Position numbers and translations under genes: made by a program. Below, piece after piece: positions 17,382 through 25,654 of a stretch of 39,855 bases of DNA. Every line of letters begins with the position of its first letter. Position 1 is the first letter of the stretch. The stretch spans positions 1 through 39,855 of the forward strand of contig CAZJJK010000016.1 of NCBI GenBank assembly GCA_964546285.1, given 5' to 3'. Below the pieces are notes generated by a model. The model saw only the letters and a list, made by a program, of their open reading frames with translations. It ran no database searches and was not told the DNA's origin. The stretch is from CAZJJK01 sp964546285. GTDB taxonomy: Bacteria > Spirochaetota > Spirochaetia > Treponematales > Breznakiellaceae.

Positions 17382-18942
17382 AGGGCGCGTTTTCCTCTTC
17401 TTGCTTTTGCGTACCGACTGGTTTCATCGTGGGAAAAAGGATAACGTCACGGATGGAATAGGCGTCGGTCAAGAACATGACTAAGCGGTCTATACCAATG
17501 CCCATACCGCCCGTTGGCGGCATGCCAATCTCCAAACTGGACACAAAATCCTCATCCAGCATATAAGCCTCGTCGTCGCCTAATTCACGCTCACGTTCCT
17601 GCTGTTTAAAACGTTCCATCTGTACGATAGGGTCATTTAGCTCGGAATAAGCGTTAGCCAGCTCTCGGCCATAGATAAAAGCCTCAAAACGTTCCGTCAT
17701 GCTGGGGTCGCCGGGTTTTTGTTTGGTAAGCGGTGAAATATCTGTCGGATAATCCATTACGAAGGTAGGTTGGATCAGATTTTTTTCAGCGTACTTTTCA
17801 AAGGCGGCGTTGAGAATATCGCCACGCCCGCAATCCTTAAGTTTCTTCTTAAGCTCATCCACCAAACCATATTTCACCGCCGCCTCGCGCGCCGCTTCAT
17901 CGGAGCTGATGTCCGTAAAATCCGGCCCACCGTATTCCTTAACGGCATCGATCATGGTAATACGCCGCCAGGGAGGCGCGAATTCCAGTTCCGTTCCCTG
18001 ATAAAGCAGCTTAGTGCCGCCGGTCGCCTTTACAGCGGCGTAGGCGCAGAGCTTTTCGCATAATTCCATCATATCCGTGTAATCCGCGTACGCCTGGTAG
18101 AGTTCTATCATGGTGAATTCAGGATTGTGCCGAATATCGATGCCCTCATTGCGGAAATTCTTTCCCATATCGTACACGCGCTCCATACCGCCAACGATAC
18201 AGCGCTTCAGGTGAAGCTCCGTGGCTATACGGAGATAGAGCTGGAGTCCCAGGGCATTTGACTTGGTCACAAAGGGACGCGCTGCCGCGCCGGAAGCGAT
18301 GGTTGATAAAACCGGCGTTTCCACTTCAAGAAAAGACCGTTCATCTAGAAATTCACGGATAGCGGCGATAATGCGGGTTCGCTTTTTAAAGGTCTCCATA
18401 ACTTCCGGGTTCATTATCAAATCCAGATAGCGCCGCCTATAACGGAGTTCCGGGTCCTTAAGGCCATGGTATTTTTCGGGCAGAGGCTCCAAGGCCTTTG
18501 CTAAAAGCGTTATTTCTTTTGTGTGGATCGATATTTCGCCGCGCCGCGTCTTAAAGACAAAGCCTTTTACGGCAATGATATCACCATGATCGCAATTCTT
18601 AAGCCTTCCGTAGGCTTCCTCCCCCAAATCATCCGCCTTAGCGTAAAGTTGAATCCGCCCATCGCGATCCCTTAGGTCAATGAACGAAGCTTTGCCAATA
18701 TCCCTGAAGGTCATTATGCGGCCGGCTACCGCGACATCGGTGTTTTCAAATTTCTCAAAGTTCGCCTTTATTTCCGCCGAATGCCAAGACTGATCGGCTT
18801 TAACCACCGCGAAGGGATCATGGCCCTCTTCTTGAAGACGGACAAGCTTTTCCCGCCTAATTCGCTGTTGCTCGGATAAATCCCTCCGCATATCAAGTTC
18901 CGCGTTTTCCGCTTCTCTATTTTCAAGTTCGTTGTCGCTCAT
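17371..18942 (-). CDS. lysS: lysyl-tRNA synthetase, class II
   Basis: It charges tRNA-Lys. The 523-residue protein has an N-terminal OB-fold anticodon domain (VAVAGRIMTFRDIGKASFIDLRD, about residues 50-150) and a class II catalytic domain: motif 1 near FLEVETPVLS, motif 2 FRNEGIDIRHNPEFTMIELY, and motif 3 GMGIGIDRLVMFLT. All are intact. I start at the ATG at 18942 (MSDNELENRE), with GGGAG nearby; a TTG at 18948 is the alternative. Borrelia and Treponema pallidum are known for a class I LysRS, so a class II enzyme is notable if this is a Treponema relative. A good promoter lies directly upstream. Confidence 0.96.
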   Translation of the reverse strand: MSDNELENREAENAELDMRRDLSEQQRIRREKLVRLQEEGHDPFAVVKADQSWHSAEIKANFEKFENTDVAVAGRIMTFRDIGKASFIDLRDRDGRIQLYAKADDLGEEAYGRLKNCDHGDIIAVKGFVFKTRRGEISIHTKEITLLAKALEPLPEKYHGLKDPELRYRRRYLDLIMNPEVMETFKKRTRIIAAIREFLDERSFLEVETPVLSTIASGAAARPFVTKSNALGLQLYLRIATELHLKRCIVGGMERVYDMGKNFRNEGIDIRHNPEFTMIELYQAYADYTDMMELCEKLCAYAAVKATGGTKLLYQGTELEFAPPWRRITMIDAVKEYGGPDFTDISSDEAAREAAVKYGLVDELKKKLKDCGRGDILNAAFEKYAEKNLIQPTFVMDYPTDISPLTKQKPGDPSMTERFEAFIYGRELANAYSELNDPIVQMERFKQQERERELGDDEAYMLDEDFVSSLEIGMPPTGGMGIGIDRLVMFLTDAYSIRDVILFPTMKPVGTQKQEEENAPSTH

Positions 18943-18974
18943 CTTCAATAGCTCCCTGCCTATATTGGCGGGTC

Positions 18975-19003
18975 ATTGTACGGAAATAATAGTGGCTCTT
19001 CAA
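18975..19003 (-). promoter_or_regulatory. sigma-70-type promoter of lysS
   Basis: On the minus strand: -35 TTGAAG (18998-19003), a 17-bp spacer, -10 TACAAT (18975-18980), about 33 bp before the ATG at 18942. The -10 matches consensus at 5/6 positions and the -35 at 4/6. A TACAAT also occurs on the plus strand near 19020 and could be the -10 of the downstream lipoprotein gene, but it lacks a -35. Confidence 0.55.
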
Positions 19004-19133
19004 TACGCGAATTTTGTGGTACAATATGGCGGCTTCACTAATTGCTTTTCACCATACTTGTCGCTAAAAAGGCGCGCCCTCGGATAAGAAGCTAGAGAAC
19101 AGACCTTAGGGCGTGCCTAGGAAAGGTACAAAT

Positions 19134-20747
19134 ATGGGATATCTGGTTCAGCCATCTTCACACTGGGGACTGTCCCCCTTTTGCGCAATTTATTCTTTAT
19201 CCAACAGAGATATACCGGGGTTTGTCCAAGGGATAATTATTTCTTTAGCGAAAAGAGGTTTTTTATTCGCTTTTATCGCGCTTGTATTCGCTTGCTCTTC
19301 TGTTGAAACGCTCAAGTTAAGCTACCCGCGCGACAAGCTGGAAATAGCGATGGAAGCGGTAGCTAAAAAGCTTAACGTGACTTATTCGGATAGCCTCCCT
19401 ATTCAATTAAATTTCTTTGATTATCACATAAGCGAAGCCGATACCCATCTGGAAGTAAGCACCCTTGTGCCCGGCGTATTCTCAAATGTGCATGAATTAG
19501 TTAAATATTTATTAATAAATGAAATCTTGAAGGAAAAAGGCCTGTCTCCCCTACCCGGCCAAAAGAATTTTATAAAAAAGAATTTAGGGCTTGCTCAAAT
19601 CCTACCAATCTTAAATTCCGGCTTAGCCCTGGGCTATCTCTATAACGGCAATATTCTGTTTAATAAAGATAAATACCCGGCAAAACAACTTCCTTGGATA
19701 CTTGGAGCCCTAGATATTGCTGGCACTGGAGCCATGATTGGCAGCGTGTATTATTCTTCAACTGTCTATACAGGAGATGCGGACTCCGATCCTGGCCCTT
19801 ATTGGTTTTTAGGTGGAATCGTCCTGTCAGCTTTATGCAAATACTTGTCTTGGAGTCTAGTATCGCCAAGCTTCATAGCGCCTGAATTGAATTCCCCCAT
19901 AAGCCTACACAATCGCGTACTGGGTATCGATCCTAATTGGAATTTAGCTTACTCATTGCCAGAAAAATTAAGCGGGATTATCTTGGAAAAGAAGGAAACG
20001 ACGAAGGAACAAAAAGCGAATGTTATCAAACAAAGCGATAACATTTTATTGCCGGTCGCGTTAAGGCTGGGGCCCGTATTTTCGGGTTTTATAAATGGCT
20101 TCACGAAAGACGCTTTCTTGGTTTCCAATAATTATGTACTTGAATACATCGGTTTTAACCCATTCACAGGCTATTTGCTTCCCCGCGCTTCTTCTGGTCT
20201 AGGTTTCATGGTCGCTTTGGATTCAAATAGGAGAAAGGCTTTCTCGTACTCTACCGGTTTAGATATATCGTGGCACAAAGGGATGATAGATCCAGAGCTA
20301 TCGGCTGTTTTGAAACGTTACTACCTAGACAAGCCAGAAAGCGAAAAGGATTTTGATCTATTTTACCTGAAAGGCTTTACGAATCTTTATTATAACGTAC
20401 CCATAAACGATTTCTGCGAACTGAGCTTATCAGCTGGAATAAGCAGCCGCCCGCTTATGATATCCAATTCTAAAGTCGGCTCGGATGAGGACTATCTCTT
20501 GAATAGCCTAATTCTTTCAAACGTTTGGATACCCGCTGTTGATATAGGTGCTGAAATGACGTTCCGCTTGCCCTGGCGCGATAAGCTTGACGCGTATATT
20601 GGAATTCGGCAATGCGTATTCAACAAGCTAAGCCACAAATCGCTGCTTGAGGATAGTTATATTTTTGATACAGAGGGGAATGAGCGTTCGGCTATTGACC
20701 TTAACGACCTTAGCGTATTCGCCGGCATACGTTTTAATTTTTATTAA
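19134..20747 (+). CDS. putative outer-surface lipoprotein with barrel-like C-terminus, unknown function
   Basis: About 537 residues from the ATG at 19134 (AGGAAAGG upstream). A lipoprotein-type signal, LAKRGFLFAFIALVFAC-SS, lies about 40 residues inside rather than at the N-terminus, and no ATG, GTG or TTG exists close to it. The first ~37 residues contain a GGGGAC-T-GTCCCC palindrome and look like added sequence, so the annotated start may not be the ancestral one. The middle has hydrophobic stretches (ILPILNSGLALGYLYNG, WILGALDIAGTGAMIG). The second half has repeated amphipathic strands and ends SVFAGIRFNFY, a terminal aromatic typical of outer-membrane barrels. I recognise no family. It stands alone between lysS and a gap. 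Confidence 0.6.
   Translation: MGYLVQPSSHWGLSPFCAIYSLSNRDIPGFVQGIIISLAKRGFLFAFIALVFACSSVETLKLSYPRDKLEIAMEAVAKKLNVTYSDSLPIQLNFFDYHISEADTHLEVSTLVPGVFSNVHELVKYLLINEILKEKGLSPLPGQKNFIKKNLGLAQILPILNSGLALGYLYNGNILFNKDKYPAKQLPWILGALDIAGTGAMIGSVYYSSTVYTGDADSDPGPYWFLGGIVLSALCKYLSWSLVSPSFIAPELNSPISLHNRVLGIDPNWNLAYSLPEKLSGIILEKKETTKEQKANVIKQSDNILLPVALRLGPVFSGFINGFTKDAFLVSNNYVLEYIGFNPFTGYLLPRASSGLGFMVALDSNRRKAFSYSTGLDISWHKGMIDPELSAVLKRYYLDKPESEKDFDLFYLKGFTNLYYNVPINDFCELSLSAGISSRPLMISNSKVGSDEDYLLNSLILSNVWIPAVDIGAEMTFRLPWRDKLDAYIGIRQCVFNKLSHKSLLEDSYIFDTEGNERSAIDLNDLSVFAGIRFNFY
19165..19177. repeat. GGGGAC-T-GTCCCC palindrome
   Basis: Perfect 6-bp inverted arms around one T, inside the N-terminal part of the putative lipoprotein reading frame. 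GC-rich palindromes of this kind are common in small repetitive extragenic elements. It is a single copy here, so a repeat-family identity is inference only. Confidence 0.35.
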
Positions 20748-20781
20748 ATGAGGCGCTTTAAAGGGGTTTCTACTTTTACAA

Positions 20782-20881
20782 NNNNNNNNNNNNNNNNNNN
20801 NNNNNNNNNNNNNNNNNNNNNNNNNNNNNNNNNNNNNNNNNNNNNNNNNNNNNNNNNNNNNNNNNNNNNNNNNNNNNNNNN
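20782..20881. other. assembly gap (100 N)
   Basis: A run of exactly 100 N after the putative lipoprotein gene. The round number suggests a placeholder of unknown true size. Flanks carry no gene. Confidence 0.95.
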
Positions 20882-21023
20882 TTCTTCATTAAGCGGGGGC
20901 TGGTGATTCTATAAATCCATTATTGAACGAAAAAGGTCCTTATCAAGCTTGACTCGCATTAAGTCGCGCATATGAGTTTTTTGTAAGCCCATTTTGAGTA
21001 TTAAAATAATAATAGTAAATATT

Positions 21024-21042
21024 CAACAAAATTGGTAGCAGT
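21024..21042 (-). repeat. dispersed repeat, copy 4 (inverted)
   Basis: The reverse complement of the core with one change (CTACC for CTGCC). It lies in the AT-rich intergenic region before pyrB, 143 bp after an assembly gap that could hide a partner copy. Sequence following it on the minus strand partly resembles that following copy 3. Confidence 0.65.
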
Positions 21043-21121
21043 ATAAAACTCTTATGACTTGGCGTTTTTTGGAGGCGTGAGTGATAGAGATAAAATGTCG
21101 CCAACGCGGCTTCCGCGGCTA

Positions 21122-21150
21122 TTGCCGAATGGTTTTAAGCGTGTTATTGT
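21122..21150 (+). promoter_or_regulatory. promoter candidate for the pyr operon
   Basis: TTGCCG (21122-21127), a 17-bp spacer, then TATTGT (21145-21150), about 126 bp before the pyrB start. It matches consensus at 4/6 and 4/6 positions with ideal spacing. A transcript from here would contain the terminator before pyrB, but not the upstream GCGGCTT that could pair with it. Confidence 0.35.
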
Positions 21151-21235
21151 GTGCCAGAAATTATGAACGCGCTCTTAGGATCTCGTATTTCAAAGAATCG
21201 CCGCTATGCGCCAAGGCATCACAATGAAATATTTT

Positions 21236-21264
21236 AAGCCGCCCTTTGGGGCGGCTTTTTTTTT
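21236..21264 (+). terminator. intrinsic terminator in the pyrB leader (possible attenuator)
   Basis: AAGCCGCCC (21236-21244), loop TTTG, GGGCGGCTT (21249-21257), then an unbroken T tract to 21264. The nine-pair stem with nine T residues is a textbook terminator. It ends only 11 bp before the pyrB ATG, and the pyrB ribosome site AAGGAGG begins directly after the T tract. This place suits control of the pyr operon, though it could also end transcription from upstream. GCGGCTT at 21106-21112 is exactly complementary to the left arm (21236-21242) and could form an antiterminator in a longer transcript. Confidence 0.8.
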
Positions 21265-21275
21265 AAGGAGGGCAA

Positions 21276-22205
21276 ATGCTGGAAGGAAAGAGTTTAATCG
21301 AGCCGCGCGATTTTACGGTCGCGGAATTGGAAGACTTGTTCGGTCTTGCAGAGCGTATAGAAAGCGCCCCAAGAGACTGGCGGGACGCTTGCCGAGGGAG
21401 ACTAATGGCAAGCCTGTTTTTTGAACCGAGTACTCGTACCCGGCTTAGCTTTGAGGCGGCTATGCTCCGTTTAGGCGGTGCCTGTCTAGGTTTCGCCGAA
21501 CCGGGGTCAAGTTCCGTCTCAAAAGGAGAAAGTCTAGCCGATACGGTGCGGACTGTGGCCGGCTACTCCGATCTTATCGTTATGCGTAATCCTAAGGAAG
21601 GCGCCGCTTTACTAGCTTCCCGTTTTTCGTCCGTACCTGTTATAAACGCCGGAGATGGCGGTCATCACCATCCAACACAAACACTTACGGATCTTTTTAC
21701 TATCAAGCTCCTACGCGGCGCTTTCAGCAATCTTTGTATAGGGTTTTGCGGCGATCTTAAATTCGGCAGAACCGTGCATTCCTTGGCTAAGGCGCTTGCC
21801 CGCTATAACGGCAACCGTATGATGTTCATTTCGCCGGATGAATTGCGTATACCGGATTATATAACCCGCGATGTGCTGAGAAAAGAAAATGTCGCTTATC
21901 AAGAGACAGATAAACTGGATAAGGTAATTGGCGATTTGGATGTCTTGTATATGACCAGGGTCCAGCGCGAACGTTTTTTTAATGAGGAGGATTATGTTAG
22001 GTTAAAGGATAGCTATATTTTAGACGGCGATAAATTAAAAAAAGCGAAAAAGGAGCTGATCATTCTTCACCCCTTGCCGCGCGTTAATGAAATAGCGATG
22101 GAAGTGGATGTTGATCCTAGGGCCGCCTACTTTAAACAGGCGCGCTATGGCATGTTTATCCGTATGGCTCTTATTTCCTCCATACTGGGAGGCGACAAAT
22201 GTTGA
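21276..22205 (+). CDS. pyrB: aspartate carbamoyltransferase catalytic chain
   Basis: It condenses carbamoyl phosphate with aspartate, the first committed pyrimidine step. The 309-residue length is standard. Carbamoyl-phosphate motif FFEPSTRTRLSFE and the HPTQTLTDLFTI segment are present, as is the C-terminal ILHPLPRVNEI aspartate loop. The ATG at 21276 is preceded by AAGGAGG right after a terminator, so expression probably depends on reading through it. The stop overlaps the pyrI start by 7 bp, and the two encode the E. coli-type holoenzyme, in which PyrI confers allosteric control by nucleotides. Confidence 0.97.
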   Translation: MLEGKSLIEPRDFTVAELEDLFGLAERIESAPRDWRDACRGRLMASLFFEPSTRTRLSFEAAMLRLGGACLGFAEPGSSSVSKGESLADTVRTVAGYSDLIVMRNPKEGAALLASRFSSVPVINAGDGGHHHPTQTLTDLFTIKLLRGAFSNLCIGFCGDLKFGRTVHSLAKALARYNGNRMMFISPDELRIPDYITRDVLRKENVAYQETDKLDKVIGDLDVLYMTRVQRERFFNEEDYVRLKDSYILDGDKLKKAKKELIILHPLPRVNEIAMEVDVDPRAAYFKQARYGMFIRMALISSILGGDKC

Positions 22206-22633
22206 ATATCGCCAAAATTAGAAACGGTATTGTTATAGATCATATAAAGGCCGGCCAAGGCATCCGCATATTCAATTGGCTTGGCTTGGGCCGTTCCCCG
22301 TATACCGTGGCCTTTGTCGTCAACGCTATTTCCGAACGGTACGGCCGCAAAGATATTATTAAAATCGATAATGTTATTACCGTGGATACCGCCATCCTAG
22401 GTTTGATTGATCCAAATATCACGGTCAACGTGATTGAGGATGAGCGAATTATCGATAAGATTGGCTTGAAATTACCGGAACGGGTGGAAAACGTCCTTAT
22501 CTGCCGAAATCCGCGCTGCGTAACTTCCACGGAAAAATACGCGCCGCATATTTTCCATCTTGTGGATGAAAGCACGGGAATTTATCGTTGCGAGTATTGT
22601 GACGAAACTCGGAACGCGGAGGATTTTAGGTGA
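22199..22633 (+). CDS. pyrI: aspartate carbamoyltransferase regulatory chain
   Basis: A 144-residue regulatory chain that binds CTP/ATP and bridges catalytic trimers. The N-terminal allosteric domain starts with IRNGIVIDHIKAGQGIRIFNWLGL. The C-terminal zinc domain shows the four cysteines in ICRNPRCVT and YRCEYCDE. The spacing matches the E. coli form. GGGAGG lies before the ATG at 22199, which overlaps pyrB. The stop overlaps the pyrC GTG start (GTGA). Its presence implies feedback control of the enzyme by nucleotides besides any transcriptional control. Confidence 0.96.
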   Translation: MLNIAKIRNGIVIDHIKAGQGIRIFNWLGLGRSPYTVAFVVNAISERYGRKDIIKIDNVITVDTAILGLIDPNITVNVIEDERIIDKIGLKLPERVENVLICRNPRCVTSTEKYAPHIFHLVDESTGIYRCEYCDETRNAEDFR

Positions 22634-23952
22634 GGAGCTTATTCCGAAACTTCCGTTTGGTAGACGAGCTAAAAGACGAGCTGGGTTCTGTCCTTGTGGA
22701 AGATGGCCGTATAGCGGCTATTCTGCCTCCGGATGTTAATCCTTCGGATATTAGTCCCAAGGCTGGTCCTTTTTTACGCGTTTTTGACGGCCAGAAGGAT
22801 AAGGGCGCTCTGGCTTTATTACCGGCTTTTGTGGAAACGCACGCCCATTTTCGGGATCCCGGTTGGCCTGAAAAAGAAACAGTGGAATCTGGGAGCCTCG
22901 CGGCTGCGGCTGGGGGGTATGGCAGCGTTGTCTGCATGGCGAATACCGATCCGGTAATGGATGATCCCGCCGCGGCCGCCGCTCTTAAAGCTCGTTCTGA
23001 TAGTCTGGGCTTTATCGATCTATACCCCGCTCTCGCTGCGACTCGCGGTCTTGGCGGCAAGGATTATTCTCATCTGGATAGAGAAGTTAGTAGCGAAATA
23101 ACACCTGTCGTTTCAGACGATGGAAAAGATGTGGCGGATGCCGCCGTTTTTACCGCCGTTTTTAAGGCGGCGGCGGCACGGGGGCTCTTGGTTTCCTGCC
23201 ATTGCGATTTAGGATCGGAGGCCGAGGCTGTGCGTCGGGCGCTCAGCTTAGCAAAGGAGGCGGGCGCGCCGGTTCATATCGCCCATGTTTCCACGCGAGA
23301 ATCCGTGGAGGCTGTACGCGCGGCAAAGCGGCAAGCCGCCCTAGGGCTAAGGCCGCGAGTCAGCGCGGAGGCGACACCCCATCATCTGGCTTTGACAGAC
23401 GCTGACGCCAAACGCTTAGGCCTTTCCAGCTTTGGGCGGGTACATCCGCCTTTGGCTAGCGAAGCTGACCGTGAAGCCCTTATAGACGCTTTATATGAGG
23501 GAACCATAGACGTGATCGCCACCGATCACGCGCCGCATACCAAAGCGGCCAAAGAAGCTGGCGCGCCAGGCTTTATCGGGCTTGAAAGCGCCTTCGCCGT
23601 CTGCCACACTCTACTATGCGAACCAGAAGGGGCAACTGAGGATAAGGCCGAGGAACTGGCCGGAAGGCTAAAAACCGGACTATATAGGGCAAAAAAGCGC
23701 TTTAGCTTATCGGCCTTATCGGCGCTTATGAGCGCTGTCCCCGCACGAGTTCTTGGCCTTAAGGACAGGGGCTTGCTCCGTGTCGATCTTCGCGCTGATT
23801 TCGCCCTTATTGATCTGGATGCTGTTTGGACCGTTGATGAGCGGTTTTTTCTTTCGCGCTCATCCAACTCACCTTTTATCGGCCGTCGCCTTCGCGGCCG
23901 CGTCACGGCGACTATCCATGGCGGCCGTGTTGTTTATGATGGAGCGCTCTAA
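22630..23952 (+). CDS. pyrC: dihydroorotase (class I, amidohydrolase superfamily)
   Basis: It cyclises carbamoyl aspartate to dihydroorotate. The 440-residue length fits class I (PyrC of Bacillus type). Metal ligands are His71 and His73 in ETHAHFRDPG, the bridging Asp in PVVSDDGK, His in SCHCDLG, His in PVHIAHVSTRESVE and Asp in IATDHAPHT. The usual Asp of the D-x-H-x-H motif is Glu69 here, and the family's common HAED reads HCDL. All metal ligands are nevertheless present. The GTG start at 22630 overlaps the pyrI stop. The stop overlaps pyrF by one base. Confidence 0.94.
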   Translation: MRSLFRNFRLVDELKDELGSVLVEDGRIAAILPPDVNPSDISPKAGPFLRVFDGQKDKGALALLPAFVETHAHFRDPGWPEKETVESGSLAAAAGGYGSVVCMANTDPVMDDPAAAAALKARSDSLGFIDLYPALAATRGLGGKDYSHLDREVSSEITPVVSDDGKDVADAAVFTAVFKAAAARGLLVSCHCDLGSEAEAVRRALSLAKEAGAPVHIAHVSTRESVEAVRAAKRQAALGLRPRVSAEATPHHLALTDADAKRLGLSSFGRVHPPLASEADREALIDALYEGTIDVIATDHAPHTKAAKEAGAPGFIGLESAFAVCHTLLCEPEGATEDKAEELAGRLKTGLYRAKKRFSLSALSALMSAVPARVLGLKDRGLLRVDLRADFALIDLDAVWTVDERFFLSRSSNSPFIGRRLRGRVTATIHGGRVVYDGAL

Positions 23953-24887
23953 TGCATCAGATGGACTCGCTTTATGCCGCAGTCGCCGCTAAGGGACCGG
24001 TCTGTGTCGGTTTGGATACCGCCCCTGAATATGTACCGGAAAACAGCCGTCGCCGCGCTTCTTCAGACGCCGCCGCTGTCGGCCGTTTCAACGCGGCCCT
24101 TGTGGACGCGACTATAGATGTGTGCGCCTGCTATAAGGTCCAGATCGCCTATTATGAAGCGCTGGGCTTAGCTGGGCTTAACGTTTACGCCGATACCTTG
24201 CGTTACATCAAGAGTAAGGGTGCCTTAGCCATCGCCGATATCAAGCGGGGCGATATAGCCGATACGGCCGCTCGTTACGCACAGGCGCATTTTGACGGCG
24301 ATTTCGCCGCTGATTTCGTTACGCTATCGCCCTATATGGGCATTGATTCGTTGGATCCTTGGCTTGAGCGTATAAAGACCGGCGATAAGGGAGCTTTTGT
24401 GTTACTACGAACCTCAAACGTGGGCATGCGCGATTTCCAGTATCTCAACCTTGGCGATGGCCGGCATCTCTATAACGCGGTTGGGGATAAATTACGCGAA
24501 CTGGCGGATAAATATCCGGGCGAGCGCGGTTATGGCGCTGTCGGCGCCGTTGTCGGCTGCACGGAGGCTGAAGAGGCAGCCGCCCTCCGTCTCCGCTACG
24601 CGAACATGTTTTTCCTGATTCCGGGATACGGCGCTCAAGGCGGGGCGGCTGAGGACGCCGCGCGGCTATTGCGCGGGGGGAACGGCGGCATCGTCAACGC
24701 GTCGCGTTCCATCCTTAAGGCCTGGAAGCTCGTAGCCAATGCCGCTCAAGGCGATAGGGCGACACACATGGCGGAGAAGACCGCGCCGCGACAAGACGCG
24801 GATTTGGACCAAGCCGCGGCGGCTGGCCGCGCCGCCGCCATAGCCATGCGAGACGCCATTTTAGCAGCGGGGAGCGCTTGCCCGTGA
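23952..24887 (+). CDS. pyrF: orotidine 5'-phosphate decarboxylase (type 2)
   Basis: It decarboxylates OMP to UMP, the last step. The 311-residue length and order of motifs fit the longer type 2 (PyrF of actinobacterial/spirochaete kind). The N-terminal VCVGLDTAPEYVP and active-site motif ADIKRGDIADTAARYAQAHF (Lys and paired Asp) are intact, with FFLIPGYGAQGG and the phosphate-binding IVNASRSILKAW near the C-terminus. The ATG at 23952 has GGAG at seven bases and overlaps the pyrC stop (TAATG). A second in-frame ATG at 23961 is possible. The stop overlaps the pyrK GTG. Confidence 0.95.
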   Translation: MHQMDSLYAAVAAKGPVCVGLDTAPEYVPENSRRRASSDAAAVGRFNAALVDATIDVCACYKVQIAYYEALGLAGLNVYADTLRYIKSKGALAIADIKRGDIADTAARYAQAHFDGDFAADFVTLSPYMGIDSLDPWLERIKTGDKGAFVLLRTSNVGMRDFQYLNLGDGRHLYNAVGDKLRELADKYPGERGYGAVGAVVGCTEAEEAAALRLRYANMFFLIPGYGAQGGAAEDAARLLRGGNGGIVNASRSILKAWKLVANAAQGDRATHMAEKTAPRQDADLDQAAAAGRAAAIAMRDAILAAGSACP

Positions 24888-25654
24888 GCATACGGCATAA
24901 GAAGAATCAATGTTTCGCCACAGAAGCGCTATTGTCGATTAAGCGGCTTAATGAGGAGCTTGTACTCTTGGAGTGCGCCTGGTCAGGTCCAGCGCCCCAG
25001 CCCGGTCAGTTCTTCATGTTGAGGCCGTGCCGTTCTTCGGTCCTGCTTGGCCGCCCAATCAGCGTCTTAGGCTGGTCGCCTCCTGAGGGGCGCGGACAGG
25101 CGGGCCGCTTGAGGTTTCTTATCGCCAGGCGCGGCCGCGGCACCGCTGAGCTCGCCGAAACACGGGTTGGCGATAGCCTTGAACTTAATGGTCCTATCGG
25201 GAAGAGCTGGCCGCTCAGTGAAAGCGGGATCGCTTTAATTGGCGGCGGTATAGGCCTAGCTCCCTTGGTGTTTTTGGCGGAAAGCTTACCGCCGTTGACC
25301 TATGACTTTTACGCCGGTTTCCGTTCCACGCCCTACTGCCTGGAAGCTGTCGCCGCTCGGCGCCTGGTTATAGCGAGCGAGGATGGCTCAGCCGGGGAGC
25401 GCGGCCGTATCCCCGATTATTTCGATGCGTCCCGCTATGATCGCGTATATGCCTGCGGACCCGATGCCATGTTGAGAGTGATCGCCGAAGCCTGCCGTCG
25501 CGCTGGGGTTCAGTGTTACTTAAGCCTTGAACGGCGTATGGCCTGCGGCGCCGGAGCCTGTTTAGGCTGTACCGTTAGAACCGTAAATGGCAACCGGCGC
25601 TGCTGTGTGGATGGCCCAATTTTTGACGCCGAGGAACTTTTGTTTGATGAATGA
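24884..25654 (+). CDS. pyrK: dihydroorotate dehydrogenase electron-transfer subunit
   Basis: PyrK passes electrons from the PyrD FMN to NAD through FAD and a [2Fe-2S] cluster. It has 256 residues from the GTG at 24884, which overlaps the pyrF stop and has GGGGAG at nine bases; a TTG at 24878 is the alternative. The FAD motif is GRPISVLGW and the NAD-binding turn is IALIGGGIGLAPLVFLA. The cluster cysteines are in CGAGACLGC and RRCCVDGP. With pyrD directly after it, this defines a class 1B (NAD-linked) dehydrogenase. Confidence 0.95.
   Translation: MSIRHKKNQCFATEALLSIKRLNEELVLLECAWSGPAPQPGQFFMLRPCRSSVLLGRPISVLGWSPPEGRGQAGRLRFLIARRGRGTAELAETRVGDSLELNGPIGKSWPLSESGIALIGGGIGLAPLVFLAESLPPLTYDFYAGFRSTPYCLEAVAARRLVIASEDGSAGERGRIPDYFDASRYDRVYACGPDAMLRVIAEACRRAGVQCYLSLERRMACGAGACLGCTVRTVNGNRRCCVDGPIFDAEELLFDE

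Noticed and set aside
21206..21424. A 72-codon gene before and over pyrB
   Set aside because: It overlaps the first 50 codons of pyrB in another frame; kept only as a possible leader frame.
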